DNA of 64,000 nt from Paracamarosporium sp. OC-R06-R3 (taxonomy: Eukaryota; Ascomycota; Dothideomycetes; Pleosporales; Didymosphaeriaceae), in NCBI GenBank assembly GCA_019828545.1, contig JACVRA010000202.1:310001-374000 (forward strand). The letters run 5' to 3'. Positions 23,549-34,871 of this stretch are shown here, in pieces (within the stretch, counting starts at the first letter, position 1; each line of letters begins with the position of its first letter). Made by a program: the position numbers and the translations under genes. The notes under the pieces were generated by a model. It was not told where the DNA came from. It did not search any database and saw nothing but the letters and a program-made list of their open reading frames with translations.

Positions 23549-24875
23549 TCATGACGTGACTGGTAGCCCACTGGCCATTCTGAAAAGCTCGAATGCTAGA
23601 CCTGGTGTCTCTCTAAGCACCAGTTCCACGTCTTTCCGAGACGAAAGGTTTGGGTGGGAACGAAAAGCCTGGATGATGATATCCCGGAGCCCTCGATCTG
23701 TGTCAACAGTCGACTCGTATGCTTCTTGGCAAGCCTCTGGTAACTCGTCGCTGCTGAGGTGAGCCTCAATCTGGTTCGCAAACTTTTTGCGGGCAAGAGA
23801 TTTCAGCCCAACGATTCCATATCTGCTTGATGTCAGTCGATTCGTTTGGATGCAGTTCGCATGCGGATTCTGCATAACAAGTCGGGAGATTCAATCGACT
23901 GCAGCGAGTGTTTCAGGAGGCTGCAAGAACAAAGACGAGTGAAAACACCCTGTAACGCTGATTGGACGATGATAGAGGTCGAGAGTAGCGGCTTGGCGTT
24001 CTGACGATCCGATCGTCATCCCTGCGCAAATCGCGGGGTCGGCGATCCTTTGCCTAGCGCAACGTGGGTGCACAAGTGCAGCCAGCTGTTGCAAAAGAAA
24101 AACTTCGCTCACGAGAATATGGGGCGCGTGATATGACAAAGCAACAGAAGAAGACGAGCGGAATCTCACTTACTTCTCAGCAATGGCGTAAACCTTGGCG
24201 TGCGTGACCAGATGTGGTTGTTCAACGTCAGCTTTTGGCTCCGCAAAAACATACGAGTAGTCCAGAGGGTCGTCCATGAATTGATCCTGCATAGGAGTAT
24301 CTGGAAGTTTTGCCGACAAATCTAGAGCGTCCCGATCGTCTGGTTGCTGCACCGGAGACGTCAAGGGCGACACTGGTGTAGTGGCAGAAAGCGTGGCGAG
24401 AAGCGGGTCCTCAACCAAAGCCAGGTTCAGTTTCTTAGGTCGGCGTGACGGAAGGCGCGACATACGCGGCGACGTAGGCCGGGCCGATCGCTGCGAGGAG
24501 CGGCGTGATAGCGGCTTGTTAAGGTAGTCGAGATGGTAGAAATCTGAAACAGGGTCTGTTAGCGGTTTGTTTAGGCAGGGAGCGTGGTAGTGCTTACAAT
24601 GCACCATGTGCTCTACCGCTTCTGGGTCATCTTCGGTGAGGTCGATAACTCCAGTTTCTGATTCTCGAAAGGGATTGCTACAAGCACCTTCGAAGAAACT
24701 CGACCGTGAAGCGAGGAGGGCGCGATGTACGGGGTATCTTTTGTTTGCGGTGACAATGGTCAGGTCTGAGTATTTGCCAGATTCAAACATTCTGGGACAC
24801 TTAGCAAAGTCAAGTACCAAAAGGCTGAACATACGATGCCAATGCAGACATAAGCTCCACGGTGGGTGAGTCCAT
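23549..24875 (-). CDS. BTB/POZ domain protein
   Basis: Four exons (24835-24875, 24598-24791, 24174-24543, 23549-23822) give 292 residues. The BTB fold begins at FESGKYSDLTIVTANKRYPV and continues with HRALLASRSSFFEGAC and DDPEAVEHMVHYFYHLDY. A disordered Ser/Pro/Arg-rich insert of about 90 residues interrupts it. The conserved C-terminal helices follow (HLVTHAKVYAIAEKYGIVGL, then KFANQIEAHL). Fungal BTB proteins of this type are often substrate adaptors for Cul3 ligases or have unknown roles. The first two introns are 43 and 54 nt, but the third is 351 nt (23823-24173), far longer than its neighbours. Both its borders are canonical and required to rebuild AIAEKYGIVGLKS. Confidence 0.85.
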
Positions 24876-26585
24876 CTGTATGCTTGTTGCTGGATGTGAG
24901 AAGACTATTGTCGTGTGGGCTGATTGGAAAGGGACAAGAAAAACGAAGAGGTATGTCGAGACCTCTTGTAAGAATCCTGGCAAGAGACCCTGATCTGTAG
25001 GCGAGCGGGTGCGCGGTGCGGTGGTTATAAAGAAGGTGCTTAGTGAGGTGACGCTGAAAGAAATGCAATTGCCGGCAGATGAGTGGATGCGAGGACGCTG
25101 AGGCTGAGACGGCAAAGGACGGCGCTTGTAGTGACCGACCAACGGTGACCGAACCTTGGGTATCTAGCGGGGATTATCCAGGCAAGTTGGCTAGCATTCA
25201 CGATATGTCAGGCTGGTATAATAATGTTCTCGGTTTTCGAAAAAGCTTGAGCGGGGCTACGAGGACGCACACGGGGTAGTACACTCATTTGTACCTTGTG
25301 GCCAGGGGCAATCTCAAAAACGCAGCTGCTGCATAGGTGTGAATTCTAGACCGCTTTGCCAGTCACAGGGCCAATGCCGCCACAAGCCCGCAAGCCCACA
25401 CGCCAAGCCGACGCGCAACTTGCGTACGAGCTGTGATGCTGTGGGCCCGCTTAGGCAGTGGGCGCTGTGGAGTGGGCGCAGTGTGGCGAGCAACCATGGC
25501 GGGACATACACCGTTCCCAAGGAGTACCCAACCAGCCTGCACACGTGTTCGGCTGAAGCAGTTCAATCCTAGCGCTACACCTGGCAAGTGTAGTTCGCTC
25601 CAGACCGTTCCTCAACATGCCATTCGTCGTGAAGCGTCCAGGAGGTAGGCTGTGGCTGTCTGAAGAGCGTTGTTCCTCATGCAAAAGTATCTAGAGCAGA
25701 CTTCAAACGGACAGCAAGCGGTACTACGTCGCTAACAGTTATGAGGCCTGTAAGTGATCTCGCATGTCGCAACAGTCGCAGGAATGAAGAGCCGACGGTG
25801 GCACGACGGCGCTGGCTGCAAATTGCCTCTCATTCCCGGCCATCGTCTTGTTGGCCGTATGCTCATTCCGGCAAGTCATATCGAATTCGCCGAATCTTTA
25901 GGGTTTCGCTAGCAGCTATGCATAAATCGGCTATCGCCAGCCGCCCAGACCCTGCTCCAGGGCTTCCCCAGATATGTGATGCTTGTTTGCAACGTGCGGT
26001 GTCGACCAGGGACACAAGTTGCAAGCAGGACGGAGATTGTGGTTAGGCATGTGTCACAGCACTGAGCTCAGCCCACACGCGAGAGGCGAGCAGGCTCCAC
26101 TTGTCAAGGCGTGAGGCTGTCAGACGGTGACAGCGAGGCCAGGCCAAGGGGTGACAGTCGAGGCAGCCGCCATTTATCGATAGTCGCTTCAGCCAGGGAG
26201 CTGACGGCAAGGAGCGAGGACAGAGGCGCAATGGCAAATGGATGAGCGAGCCTGGCCATGCGGGTGTTTTCCAAGTGCGCAGCAGGGCTGCCGTGGTGTT
26301 GAGTCTCGAATGGTCCGCGGGAGGCACGCCCAGCAAACAGGCGAGACCGGGGGTCTCGGTGCCGAGCATATCGGTCCCGCAACGGTGACGCACCCGAAGA
26401 GCCTCAGCAAACACACACGCAGCAACCACGTCCAGTGCGCGTGTACGAGCTTGCTCTTTCACTTGTCGGGCCCGAATCGATGCCCTCGCTCCTCCTCCGG
26501 TCCTTTCCCTGCTAGCGCTTCCCCTGCGTCGCTCTGCTCTCAACTTGGCCACCCCACCTCAACCGCCGATTAGCCCCGCGCAACC
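24876..26585. other. Intergenic
   Basis: About 1.7 kb between divergent genes. The right half (25300-26560) is GC-rich, and overlapping frames of up to 169 codons occur on both strands with no domain in any of them. It should contain both promoters; I see no gene. Confidence 0.35.
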
Positions 26586-29015
26586 ATGGGCGACTACAAG
26601 CTGTCAGCTGCCCTGCGTGGCCACGAAAGTGACGTGTGTTACTCTCCCAGCAGGAGCGTATCTGCACAAACATCGTGGGACTGACAGCATCCAGGTCCGC
26701 AGCGTCGCCTTTCCCCACCCCACCACGGTCGTGTCTGCATCGCGAGACTTCAGTGTGCGACTATGGAAGCTCCAATCAGAGAAGCCGCCGAGCTACGACA
26801 GCACCATCAAGATCCAGGGCAAGGAGTTCATCAACTCGCTAGCTATCGTACCCCCCACTGCTGAGTTCCCCGAGGGCCTCATTGTGTCGAGCGGAAAGGA
26901 CCAGATTATCGACGTGCGGCAACCCAGTAAAGCACTCGAGGACAACGCCGAAGCACTGCTGATCGGTCACGGGTCCAACGTGTGCGCCCTCGACGTCAGC
27001 CAGGATGGGAAGTTGATCATAAGCGGTAGCTGGGACACCGATGCCCGCGTGTGGCAGGTGGGCAAGTGGGGAGATTCTACCGTCCTGGAGGGCCACTCTG
27101 CGTCGGTGTGGGCCGTTCTTGCCTACGACTCTGCCACTATCATAACCGGTATTTCAATCCCCTCACCCTCCGTGACGCCCGCCAGCTTCGATATGGCTAA
27201 CCGCATGTTTCAGGTTGCGCCGACCAACAGATTCGCATATTCCAGCCTACAGGCAAGCTCGTACATTCGATAAAGACTGGAGATGTTGTTCGTGCTCTTT
27301 GCAGGCTCCCACCGAATCATCCTTCAGGAGCGCACTTTGCTTCGGCGGGCAACGACGCAGTTGTCCGACTTTGGACCTTGGATGGCCGCCAGGTGAGCGA
27401 GCTGCACGGCCACGAAAACTTCATATACTCCCTCGCCGTACTACCAGATGGTCGATTGGTCAGTGCTGGAGAAGATCGTACCGTGCGAATATGGGAGAAC
27501 AACGAGTGCGTACAGACCATCACCCACCCTGCTATCTCGGTTTGGACAGTCGCTGTGTGCTCGCAGAATGGCGATATTGTCACGGGTGCGAGCGACCGTA
27601 TTGTTAGGATTTTTACTCGGGAACCAGAGCGGTATGCTGAGTCTGCTGCCATCGAGCAATTCAATGAAGATGTAAAGTCATCCGCCATTCCCCAGCAATC
27701 AGTGGGCAACATCAACAAGGAAAAGCTACCTGGCCCGGAATTTCTTACGCAAAAATCTGGCACAAAGGAGGGACAAGTACAAATGATCCTTGAGACCAAC
27801 GGCAACATTACCGCATACCAATGGTCTGTAGCAGCCAACCAATGGGTTAGCGTGGGCACCGTCGTCGATCAGGCTGGCAGTGATGGACGTAAAATTTCGC
27901 ATAACGGCAAGGAGTATGACTATGTGTTCGATGTCGATATCGAAGAAGGCAAGCCGCCGCTTAAGTTACCTTACAACGTGTCACAGAATCCATACGAGGT
28001 CGCTCGGAAATTTTGCGAGGATAACAAACTGCCACTTACCTATCTAGATCAAGTCACAAACTTCATTGTGCAGAACACACAGGGTGCCACTCTAGGACAA
28101 TCATCTTCACAAGGTGTGGATCCGTGGGGAACAGAATCACGATATCGCCCTGGAGATGCGACAGCGTCACAAGCACCACAGCAACCTCCTGCACCGAAGC
28201 CCAAGATATTACCTCAGAAAGACTATCTCGATATCCTAACGGCCAATCACAAGCCGATTTTCAAGAAGTTACAAGAATTTAATCAGTCTTTGGTCGATGA
28301 TGGCAGTAAAGGTCTATCATTCAATCCCTCAAATATCGAACAGCTGACTGCTGCCGTGTCCTCAATGGAAAAGGGTCGTGTCAAAGACGTCGATACCTCT
28401 GCGATAGACCTTATCGTCAAGGCAGCAACGGAATGGCCCCAGGATAAGCGTTTGCCTGGACTCGATCTATTACGGCTCTTGTTCGCTGCCGAAGAGCCAG
28501 TCGCTTACCTCACAACGGAGCAAGATATACTGCAACGACTCTCCAGCTCAGGGGTTTTTGCACCCACCTCACCACTCAACAACACTATGATGGCCGTCCG
28601 GTCCTTGAGTAATCTGTTCAAAACCGACATAGGCAGGGCCGTTGCAAGCGAAGAGTTCGACCGAATCCACGATTCTGTTTCAGCCTTTTTGGCAACGACC
28701 AACCGAAACCTTATCATTGCAATCACCACACTCTACATCAACTATTCTGTTCTCCTTACTGGGGATAACAACGCTGATCGAGTGTTGTCCCTGCTGGACG
28801 ATCTTAATAAGATTCTCAATAGTGCGAAAGACTCCGAAGCTATCTACCGTGCCCTGGTAGCCACCGGGACACTCCTGAGCCTAGGAAGCGACTTCTGTGA
28901 GGCTGGTCGAGACATTCTGCAGCTTGGTTCTGCTATTACTGCCGCGGAAAATCAAGCGAAGGAGCCACGTGTTAAGAATGTGGTTGCTGAGATTCGGGAG
29001 AAACTTCAGAGCTGA
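26586..29015 (+). CDS. DOA1: Doa1/Lub1 (PLAA) ubiquitin-binding Cdc48 cofactor
   Basis: Three exons (26586-26633, 26695-27148, 27214-29015; introns of 61 and 65 nt) give 767 residues. Seven WD40 blades occupy the first 300 residues (VVSASRDFSVRLWKL, LIISGSWDTDARVWQV, FASAGNDAVVRLWTL, LVSAGEDRTVRIWEN). A PFU ubiquitin-binding domain follows (YQWSVAANQWVSVGTVVD through NPYEVARKFCEDN). The C-terminal armadillo-like PUL domain, which binds Cdc48, starts near KILPQKDYLDILTANH. The order WD40-PFU-PUL is diagnostic of Doa1/Ufd3/Lub1. In yeast and fission yeast it maintains free ubiquitin and serves Cdc48 in protein degradation and sorting. The first exon encodes only MGDYKLSAALRGHESD. Confidence 0.95.
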
Positions 29016-30067
29016 AAGGCTTAAACAAGTGTGCTGGAATAATAAGACACGGGGAGGTGTGTGTATAGGGCTGTATCATATACAGAGTGGTTTTTCAGCA
29101 TAGAACGAAGCGGGCATGGCATAGCTTGGTACTGTTTATCTTTGCCTCAGGTATGAATTATCATGGACATCAACCTCCGCATTCTCAGATCATGGCCAAA
29201 TTCTGTGCAACGTGCCTTCTAAGTTATCCCATTGTGATGCGAGGCATTAACGAGACTCGACGGCCCTATGCCCAGAAAACCGTCACCCAATTTACACCCT
29301 AGCTTCCCAGGATAATGCTGTCAGTCGGGCCCGACTTTCATCCATGGTTCCAAGCCGCTGTCACAAATGCTAACTTACACTCTACGATTCATTAGCGTCG
29401 GCGTTTGCAGACGCCGATAAACCGACAGTAGAAACGAAGAGTTGCTTGGCTTTTGCAAGGCAGAAAAATGAAGGCTGGGCATTGATAGAGTTTGCATGGG
29501 CTTTTCTAGGATTCGATGAAATTGAGATATGAGATTGTGGTGGAGCAGGGCGACAGGGGATGAGATCTATCTGATGACGCACGCTTCAAAAGCTCGATTG
29601 CGCTTGCTAGTTGCGGCATAGCGTTCTTAACTCTCGCCCTGAACGGTTGTATGCTCAGCTTGCGACGTACAACTCGCGCAGCTCATGCAGTTTTGTAAGA
29701 TTGTTATACTTAAAATTTAGCGACTTTCTATCTATACGGTAGAAGAGAAGGAAATCTTTGCGAAGAAAACATGTTCGAGGGCACAACGATCGGTTCGCGT
29801 CTTTCTTGACGTCAGGACCGTGATGCGAAGCTGTCATGTTGACTACAATTGATCATTGGGGTTAAGCGTTACCGTGGTGTATTTTCTTAAAGACTCTTCT
29901 CTTGTCGTCCAGTCAAGTGTATACTTTTGCAATCACCTTTGTTACCATCGACCTGTCATCCATCGTAGCATCACGGCCGCGCTCACTTTCCGACTGTGTT
30001 CCGAGCTTCCGAACAAAAGCCAGAATCTTGGATAGAGGGAAATCTATAAGCAGAAAATCTAGAAATA
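29016..30067. other. Intergenic
   Basis: About 1.05 kb. The plus-strand frame leading into the next gene is an upstream open stretch without an ATG. Nothing else is supported. Confidence 0.35.
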
Positions 30068-30585
30068 ATGTCGAAGGACGAGCAGAACGCAGTAGACGTG
30101 AAGCAGAAGAACGGTCAGTTTCCACATGCCTCTCACGCAAACAACGCATTAACGATGAACTAGTCTTCCAAAAACCACTCACACAGCTCTCCCACCCCAA
30201 TGCCTCCGCCAAAAATCTCCCCTCCGGCGTCCACCCCGGCTTCTGCAGCTCCTCGTCCCCCATCGCTGCTACCCTCACCGCCTCCTTCCTCGACTTCTCC
30301 TCCAAAAATGGTCTCGACCTGCGCAGCTCAGGCGTAAAGGAAGGCTCGCGGTACTGCATTAACGTCCAATCATGGAAGAAAGCCGTGGACAGCGGGATGC
30401 AGGATGCGCCGAGGGTGAAGCTAGAGGCTACGCATGAGGCTGCGCTAAAGAGCGTTGGGATGGACGAGCTGAAGAAGTGGAAGGCGGAGCAGGATAACGA
30501 TTCGGGTGTGATTTGGCCGAGGGATAAGACGAGCGGTGCTGTGAGGCAGAGCGGGGAGATTGGGGGCAAGGAGCCGAAGGCGTAG
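30068..30585 (+). CDS. DUF2237 family protein
   Basis: Two exons (30068-30113, 30164-30585; 50-nt intron) give 155 residues. The start exon MSKDEQNAVDVKQKN joins to VFQKPLTQLSHPN. The body holds FLDFSSKNGLDLRSSG, KEGSRYCINVQSWKKAV and VKLEATHEAALKSVGMDEL, which match the bacterial and fungal DUF2237 pattern (sheet, then C, W and an ATHE motif). The bacterial proteins carry more cysteines; here only CSS and RYC remain. Function is unknown for the whole family. The C-terminal tail beyond about residue 125 is charged and probably disordered. An unspliced frame from 29902 lacks an ATG. Confidence 0.8.
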
Positions 30586-30883
30586 ACGGGGTTGTTACCT
30601 CGTAGGGTGGGATGTATGAAAATGTGTATTTGGTATACCAATGTTCGTGCTAAAAGTCGAGACTCGGATTTATGCGCATGGGTTAGATGAGGGATTGTAA
30701 TCGGATGGATAACGAGCGATTGAGATACGAATTGGAGGTGCTCGGGGTTCTGGGTTACGAAGATTTGCTCGGAGCTGTCAGCCTTGTGTGACCATACTGG
30801 AGTGGGGTATGTCACGAAGATAACGTTGGATACTTTACACTAACTCTCGTCACTTTGTCTACCTGAACATTGTTATCGACGAT

Positions 30884-31102
30884 ATGGGTATGCTTCGCGT
30901 TGCAGCCTACAATTTCACCCCAAGCAAAGCTACAGCGATATGCGTGATCGGGTTGCAACTGGGTGTTTTGGTCGCAGTGATCATCTACATCAGTCTTGAG
31001 CTGTACTATATGTTGTACGTAGTTACAAAATCTCTAAGAGGAGGCAAGATAAAAATGCTAACTAGCAGCAGCCGTTCATCACAGAGAACAGTCCAGGCGT
31101 GA
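30884..31102 (+). CDS. Possible small single-pass membrane protein
   Basis: An ATG opens a frame with one strong hydrophobic helix (TAICVIGLQLGVLVAVIIYI). A good intron (31015-31065, donor GTACGT, branch CTAAC, acceptor TAG) would give a 55-residue product ending in a Ser/Arg tail. Without splicing the product has 72 residues. I recognise no family, and such a short frame could be chance; the intron signals are the main support. Confidence 0.3.
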   Translation: MGMLRVAAYNFTPSKATAICVIGLQLGVLVAVIIYISLELYYMLYVVTKSLRGGKIKMLTSSSRSSQRTVQA

Positions 31103-32206
31103 GTGAAGCAGCGGTATTGAGCTATAGCGCCTCGAAAACGATGAGACTTTTCGACTTCGCAACCTTCATTGATTGCCAGTCGTTTGGTCTAAAAAAACAC
31201 CTCAAAACATTGCTTTAAGCTCTTATGTCGATGTATGTCGATATTACATCGATCAAGGCAACTTCGTCTGGAAATTGTTCGATGTGTTCACTACAACCGC
31301 GTCGATTCTTCTATAACAATTTTGAGCGAAATCCTTGTGGGCACCGATGTCGCAATCCCGAATAGATGCCACTGTCTGGTCGCCTCTCTTCGGCATACAT
31401 GTTTGGTTAATGCGAAAGCTCTCCCGACGTCTCGCAACTCTCAGATATGTTATCTGCTACACCTGTACCACCCGTCAGATTTCACCGCTTCATCAACAAC
31501 ATCGTCATACCTACAGTTATCTCATAGGTCTCAAGAGCTACCCGAAGAGTTGGGAAAGACGGATCTTCTTAGGCAAGCACATCGAGCTATGCTCTGCAAA
31601 CAGACCAAGAATGGAAGATGGATACACGACAGTTATTCAAGCAAGCTTTCATAGCAAGAAAAACATACATAGGTGGTTATGGATAGTCGCAGGTATAACA
31701 TGCGGTATACCAACCTGGTTGAAATTCACAATGGACTCTCAAACTTGTGAGCTCTGATTTCTTGAACAGCATCTTATTGCATCATTGTACGCTGGTCTTG
31801 TGCAACACGAAGAGCACCAAGCACGGGAATCAAAAAACCTTATCAATAAATTCGCTCATACTATCGTCGCGCTTTCCCATAGTACACAGTGCGCATTCCT
31901 GATGTTACATCCCACATTCCTTTCGACTTGACCGCACCCGACATCTCTTACTTTCCGCAAACCACCACCTCCCGCATCCATCACTCGTGCCTCCGCATTC
32001 GATAGCTTTCGAGCAAGCGCATTCAATTTGCAAAGACCAAATGTTCACCATGTGTTTTCCCGTTTATGCCCGATATGGTCTTCACACGCACACACTTCTC
32101 ACGCGATTAAATCATCCTTGAGCATTACAACAAAATACTTTCTATCGTACACGCATCGAATACCCTCAATATTAAGAAGACATCAGAAACAACCTGATTG
32201 CCCAAC
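31103..32206. other. Intergenic
   Basis: About 1.1 kb with overlapping plus-strand frames (31235-31757) that lack domains or plausible splice partners. The last 200 bp are C/A-rich, as expected upstream of a fungal start. Confidence 0.35.
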
Positions 32207-32995
32207 ATGTCGACTGGACGCTCGAATGCCACGGATGCTCTTACACACGCTTCGTTCCTCACTTACTTTCGCTCTCCAACCTCACCGAAGCGCCGTACAA
32301 GCGGATCTCAAGAGCGCCCACCTCCACCATACAGAAAACATTGCTCGCAAGCACCGCTCCTGCCACGTATACCCGAAGATGCTACAGCAGACGGGGACAT
32401 TGATCAAGAGTCACAGGTGGGAATTTCCAATCACTTTCGCCACCGTGAGAATGAGAATGAAGAAGACGAGAGGAATGGATGTACTGGGAAATACTCGGAA
32501 TGTCTCTGCCTTATAGGCTACACACTGCTAGTTCTGCTTATCGTGCTCAACTTGGACTTTCTTCTGAGCGCGTTCAATGCGAATACCGGGCTGTTCGATT
32601 GGAAAGCCCACGGAGTGAGATCCCATATGTCCGGGCAGGAGGTGAGCGTTTTTTATCAGAGTATGCGTTGCATTTCTGTAACGCGTGAATAGATGCATCT
32701 CTGCCTTTCTGAGCCAAACCGCTTGGCCCCGACTTCCCGCGTGTGGCGCTACGTGCCCAAAGACTCAGGCTTAGACTGTACGACGGGAGCCTTGGTAGTT
32801 CATGCAGATGAAAAAGAGGAATGGAAGTTGTTCTCGAAAGACATTGTCACAGTAGCGGCTGTGATGAGGACAGCTCGTGATCTGCCGGAACGCAGATTCA
32901 ATGGCAGGGCATTTGAACGTGATCAAGGCTTTGGTAGTGGCGATGACTTGGCTGAGGAAGGGAGGCTGACTCGAAGAGAGCATACTGGACTATAG
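32207..32995 (+). CDS. Hypothetical single-pass membrane protein with PY motif
   Basis: Two exons (32207-32641, 32693-32995; 51-nt intron) give 245 residues. The N-terminal half is polar and probably cytosolic, with RPPPPYRKH (a PPxY motif) near residue 38 and an acidic stretch (RENENEEDERNG). One transmembrane helix follows (CLIGYTLLVLLIVLNLDFLL, about residues 103-122). The C-terminal 110 residues are soluble with Trp and charged residues (VWRYVPKDSG, EEWKLFSKDIVTVAAVM). The intron joins GQE to MHLCLSEP in phase 0 with a GTGAGC donor. I recognise no family; a Rsp5-linked membrane protein is one reading. Confidence 0.6.
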
Positions 32996-33518
32996 GATCG
33001 GTCTAGCACTTGGATTAGATTGAAGATCGCAAGGTGGTTTAAAAGGAACAAGCGAAACGTATATTGACAAGGTCAAATCGTATAAGATCAGAGCAATGGA
33101 ATCTTTTTGACAAAACCTAATATGCATCTCTGTAGGGCAGATAACGTTGTGGATCAAATTATTCGCCATTGCTGGACATGAACCTATTTATTCACAGAGT
33201 GGATGAAATAAGCCGAGAGCTTTAGGTACGAATCACGAAGAAAAGTGGTTTCCGAATGGCAATGTATTCAGCACCGTCTGCTTCAACTACCGCATAAATA
33301 TCCCCCTCAGCATTCTCTTATCATAGTAAGAGTGCGTGTATAAGACAAGGAACCAAACTCCATGCAACACCATCAAGCTGAAGGACTAAGCCATAGATGT
33401 AGTGAAAATGACCAGGTATCACCAAGCCATAGCACGGGACATTTTCAGATGATATAAAAGCGCGTTCTCCCGCTATCAGCCTCTGGCAATCCGTGCATAC
33501 CAGCTTTATTCCTCCCTC
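32996..33518. other. Intergenic, convergent 3' ends
   Basis: About 0.5 kb. A TATAAAAG string at 33455 points rightward but precedes no plus-strand gene. No gene is seen. Confidence 0.3.
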
Positions 33519-33854
33519 CTAGTGCCCACTGTGTTGTATATATCGTCGCGCATACGAAGGGTGTGATTTACATCGACATTTGGAACGAGTTCTTATAAGC
33601 AGCTTCTTAGTGTCAGTGACTGGCTCTTCTCCAAATTGGCTCAGGGTCATGCGCTCACTATTCATGATTGCCTTGGCGGATACCTTGTCCTTGTCGGCCG
33701 AAGCCTTTTTGGAGTCCTTTTGTAGAAGAGCATCCGTTGAAGCGGTCGAATCTGTCGAGGTACGCGATGTGGTGTTGTAGAGCGGGAGCTTGTCCTTCTC
33801 AGACTGGAGAGTACCGTAGTTAGTATTGTTGTTGCTGTTGCTATTTGACGCCAT
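33519..33854 (-). CDS. Small hypothetical hydrophilic protein
   Basis: A single frame of 111 codons starts at ATG 33854. It is rich in Ser, Thr, Asn, Lys and Asp (MASNSNSNNNTNYGTL, STASTDALLQKDSKKASADK). It has no membrane segment, and its last 30 residues are basic with two cysteines. This looks like a disordered, possibly stress-related protein, but I recognise no family. The 3' part may be altered by an intron I cannot see. Confidence 0.45.
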   Translation of the reverse strand: MASNSNSNNNTNYGTLQSEKDKLPLYNTTSRTSTDSTASTDALLQKDSKKASADKDKVSAKAIMNSERMTLSQFGEEPVTDTKKLLIRTRSKCRCKSHPSYARRYIQHSGH

Positions 33855-34871
33855 TGTGAAAGCTCGAGGAGGTTGTGGTAAAAGGTATTACAGGAAAGGT
33901 GTGAAGATGATTTGATGATATTGCTATAGGACAGGAACGGCAGATTAGATACTGGACGTTATCAAAGATGGGGAGAAGTGAGAATGAACAATGTGTTGGG
34001 TTGATGCCTGATGGGTGACATAAACAAATCTTTATACGTAGGCGATCGCTGAGGTCCGGGATTGGACTCATCTAACATGACGGCAACTATCCACTACAGG
34101 GTACAAAAGTTGCTGCCTTGATACCTCACCGATGTGGGCTTGCATGTCATCCCTTACCTCGCATTACTACTTTTGAAGCCAGGACGTGCGCCCTCTCACT
34201 AACCAAAACCGTACATCGAAGAGGGCGTAACCTGACAAGTCAGAGTGCAAGGGGAATGAAGCATGCGCAAGACGCTGCAACCTTAACATGTCTTTACTAA
34301 AAGAGGACAAGCGAACGCACGAAGCGAATACCGCATTCACGAGTGACCCAAGTGGTGGTGATGCGGAATTGCAGTCATACTAACAGCCCCGATTGGTGGT
34401 GCTAGCGAACATTAATGCCGCGCCTGCTTGAGTCAGCATCTCGTATTTCCAATCCCGCATCGCTTCACGGCGCTTGAACTCCGCATCGTTGACCTACATA
34501 TGCGACCAACTACGGCGTTGGCGTGATGCCTCAAAACCCTCATCCCACAATCTACGGCCATTGGTGAAACCTTGATCGGCGTCGGAATTGGCTTACGGGT
34601 CGGTAAGCACTCGTCGCCGTGTACGTCAGGCGCAACGAATCCCGCAGATGGTGACGATTCCGTCTCTGCAAGAGATAGGCTTCACACGTGTTAGTCCATA
34701 GACTGGACGATCTCGAGAGCCATCAACGGTGACTCCACATTGGTAGCTGCCTAAGACAACTATTTGAAACTAGCTTGCCCTATCTTGATATGGTCCGTCC
34801 GTCTATGTACAACTCCCATGTCCATCACTGATTGCGTATAGACGGGGAATATATTTCCAGCGCGACTGCAG
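33855..34871. other. Intergenic; may hold the missing first exon of the next gene
   Basis: About 1 kb. The next gene lacks an in-frame ATG, so its first exon should lie here. One candidate is ATG at 34818 (MSITDC) with an intron 34836-34871, but that intron would be 36 nt, shorter than any other in the window. Confidence 0.35.

Noticed and set aside
26043..26552. 169-codon minus-strand frame upstream of DOA1
   Set aside because: It lies in a GC-rich promoter region with open frames in several phases and shows no recognisable motif.
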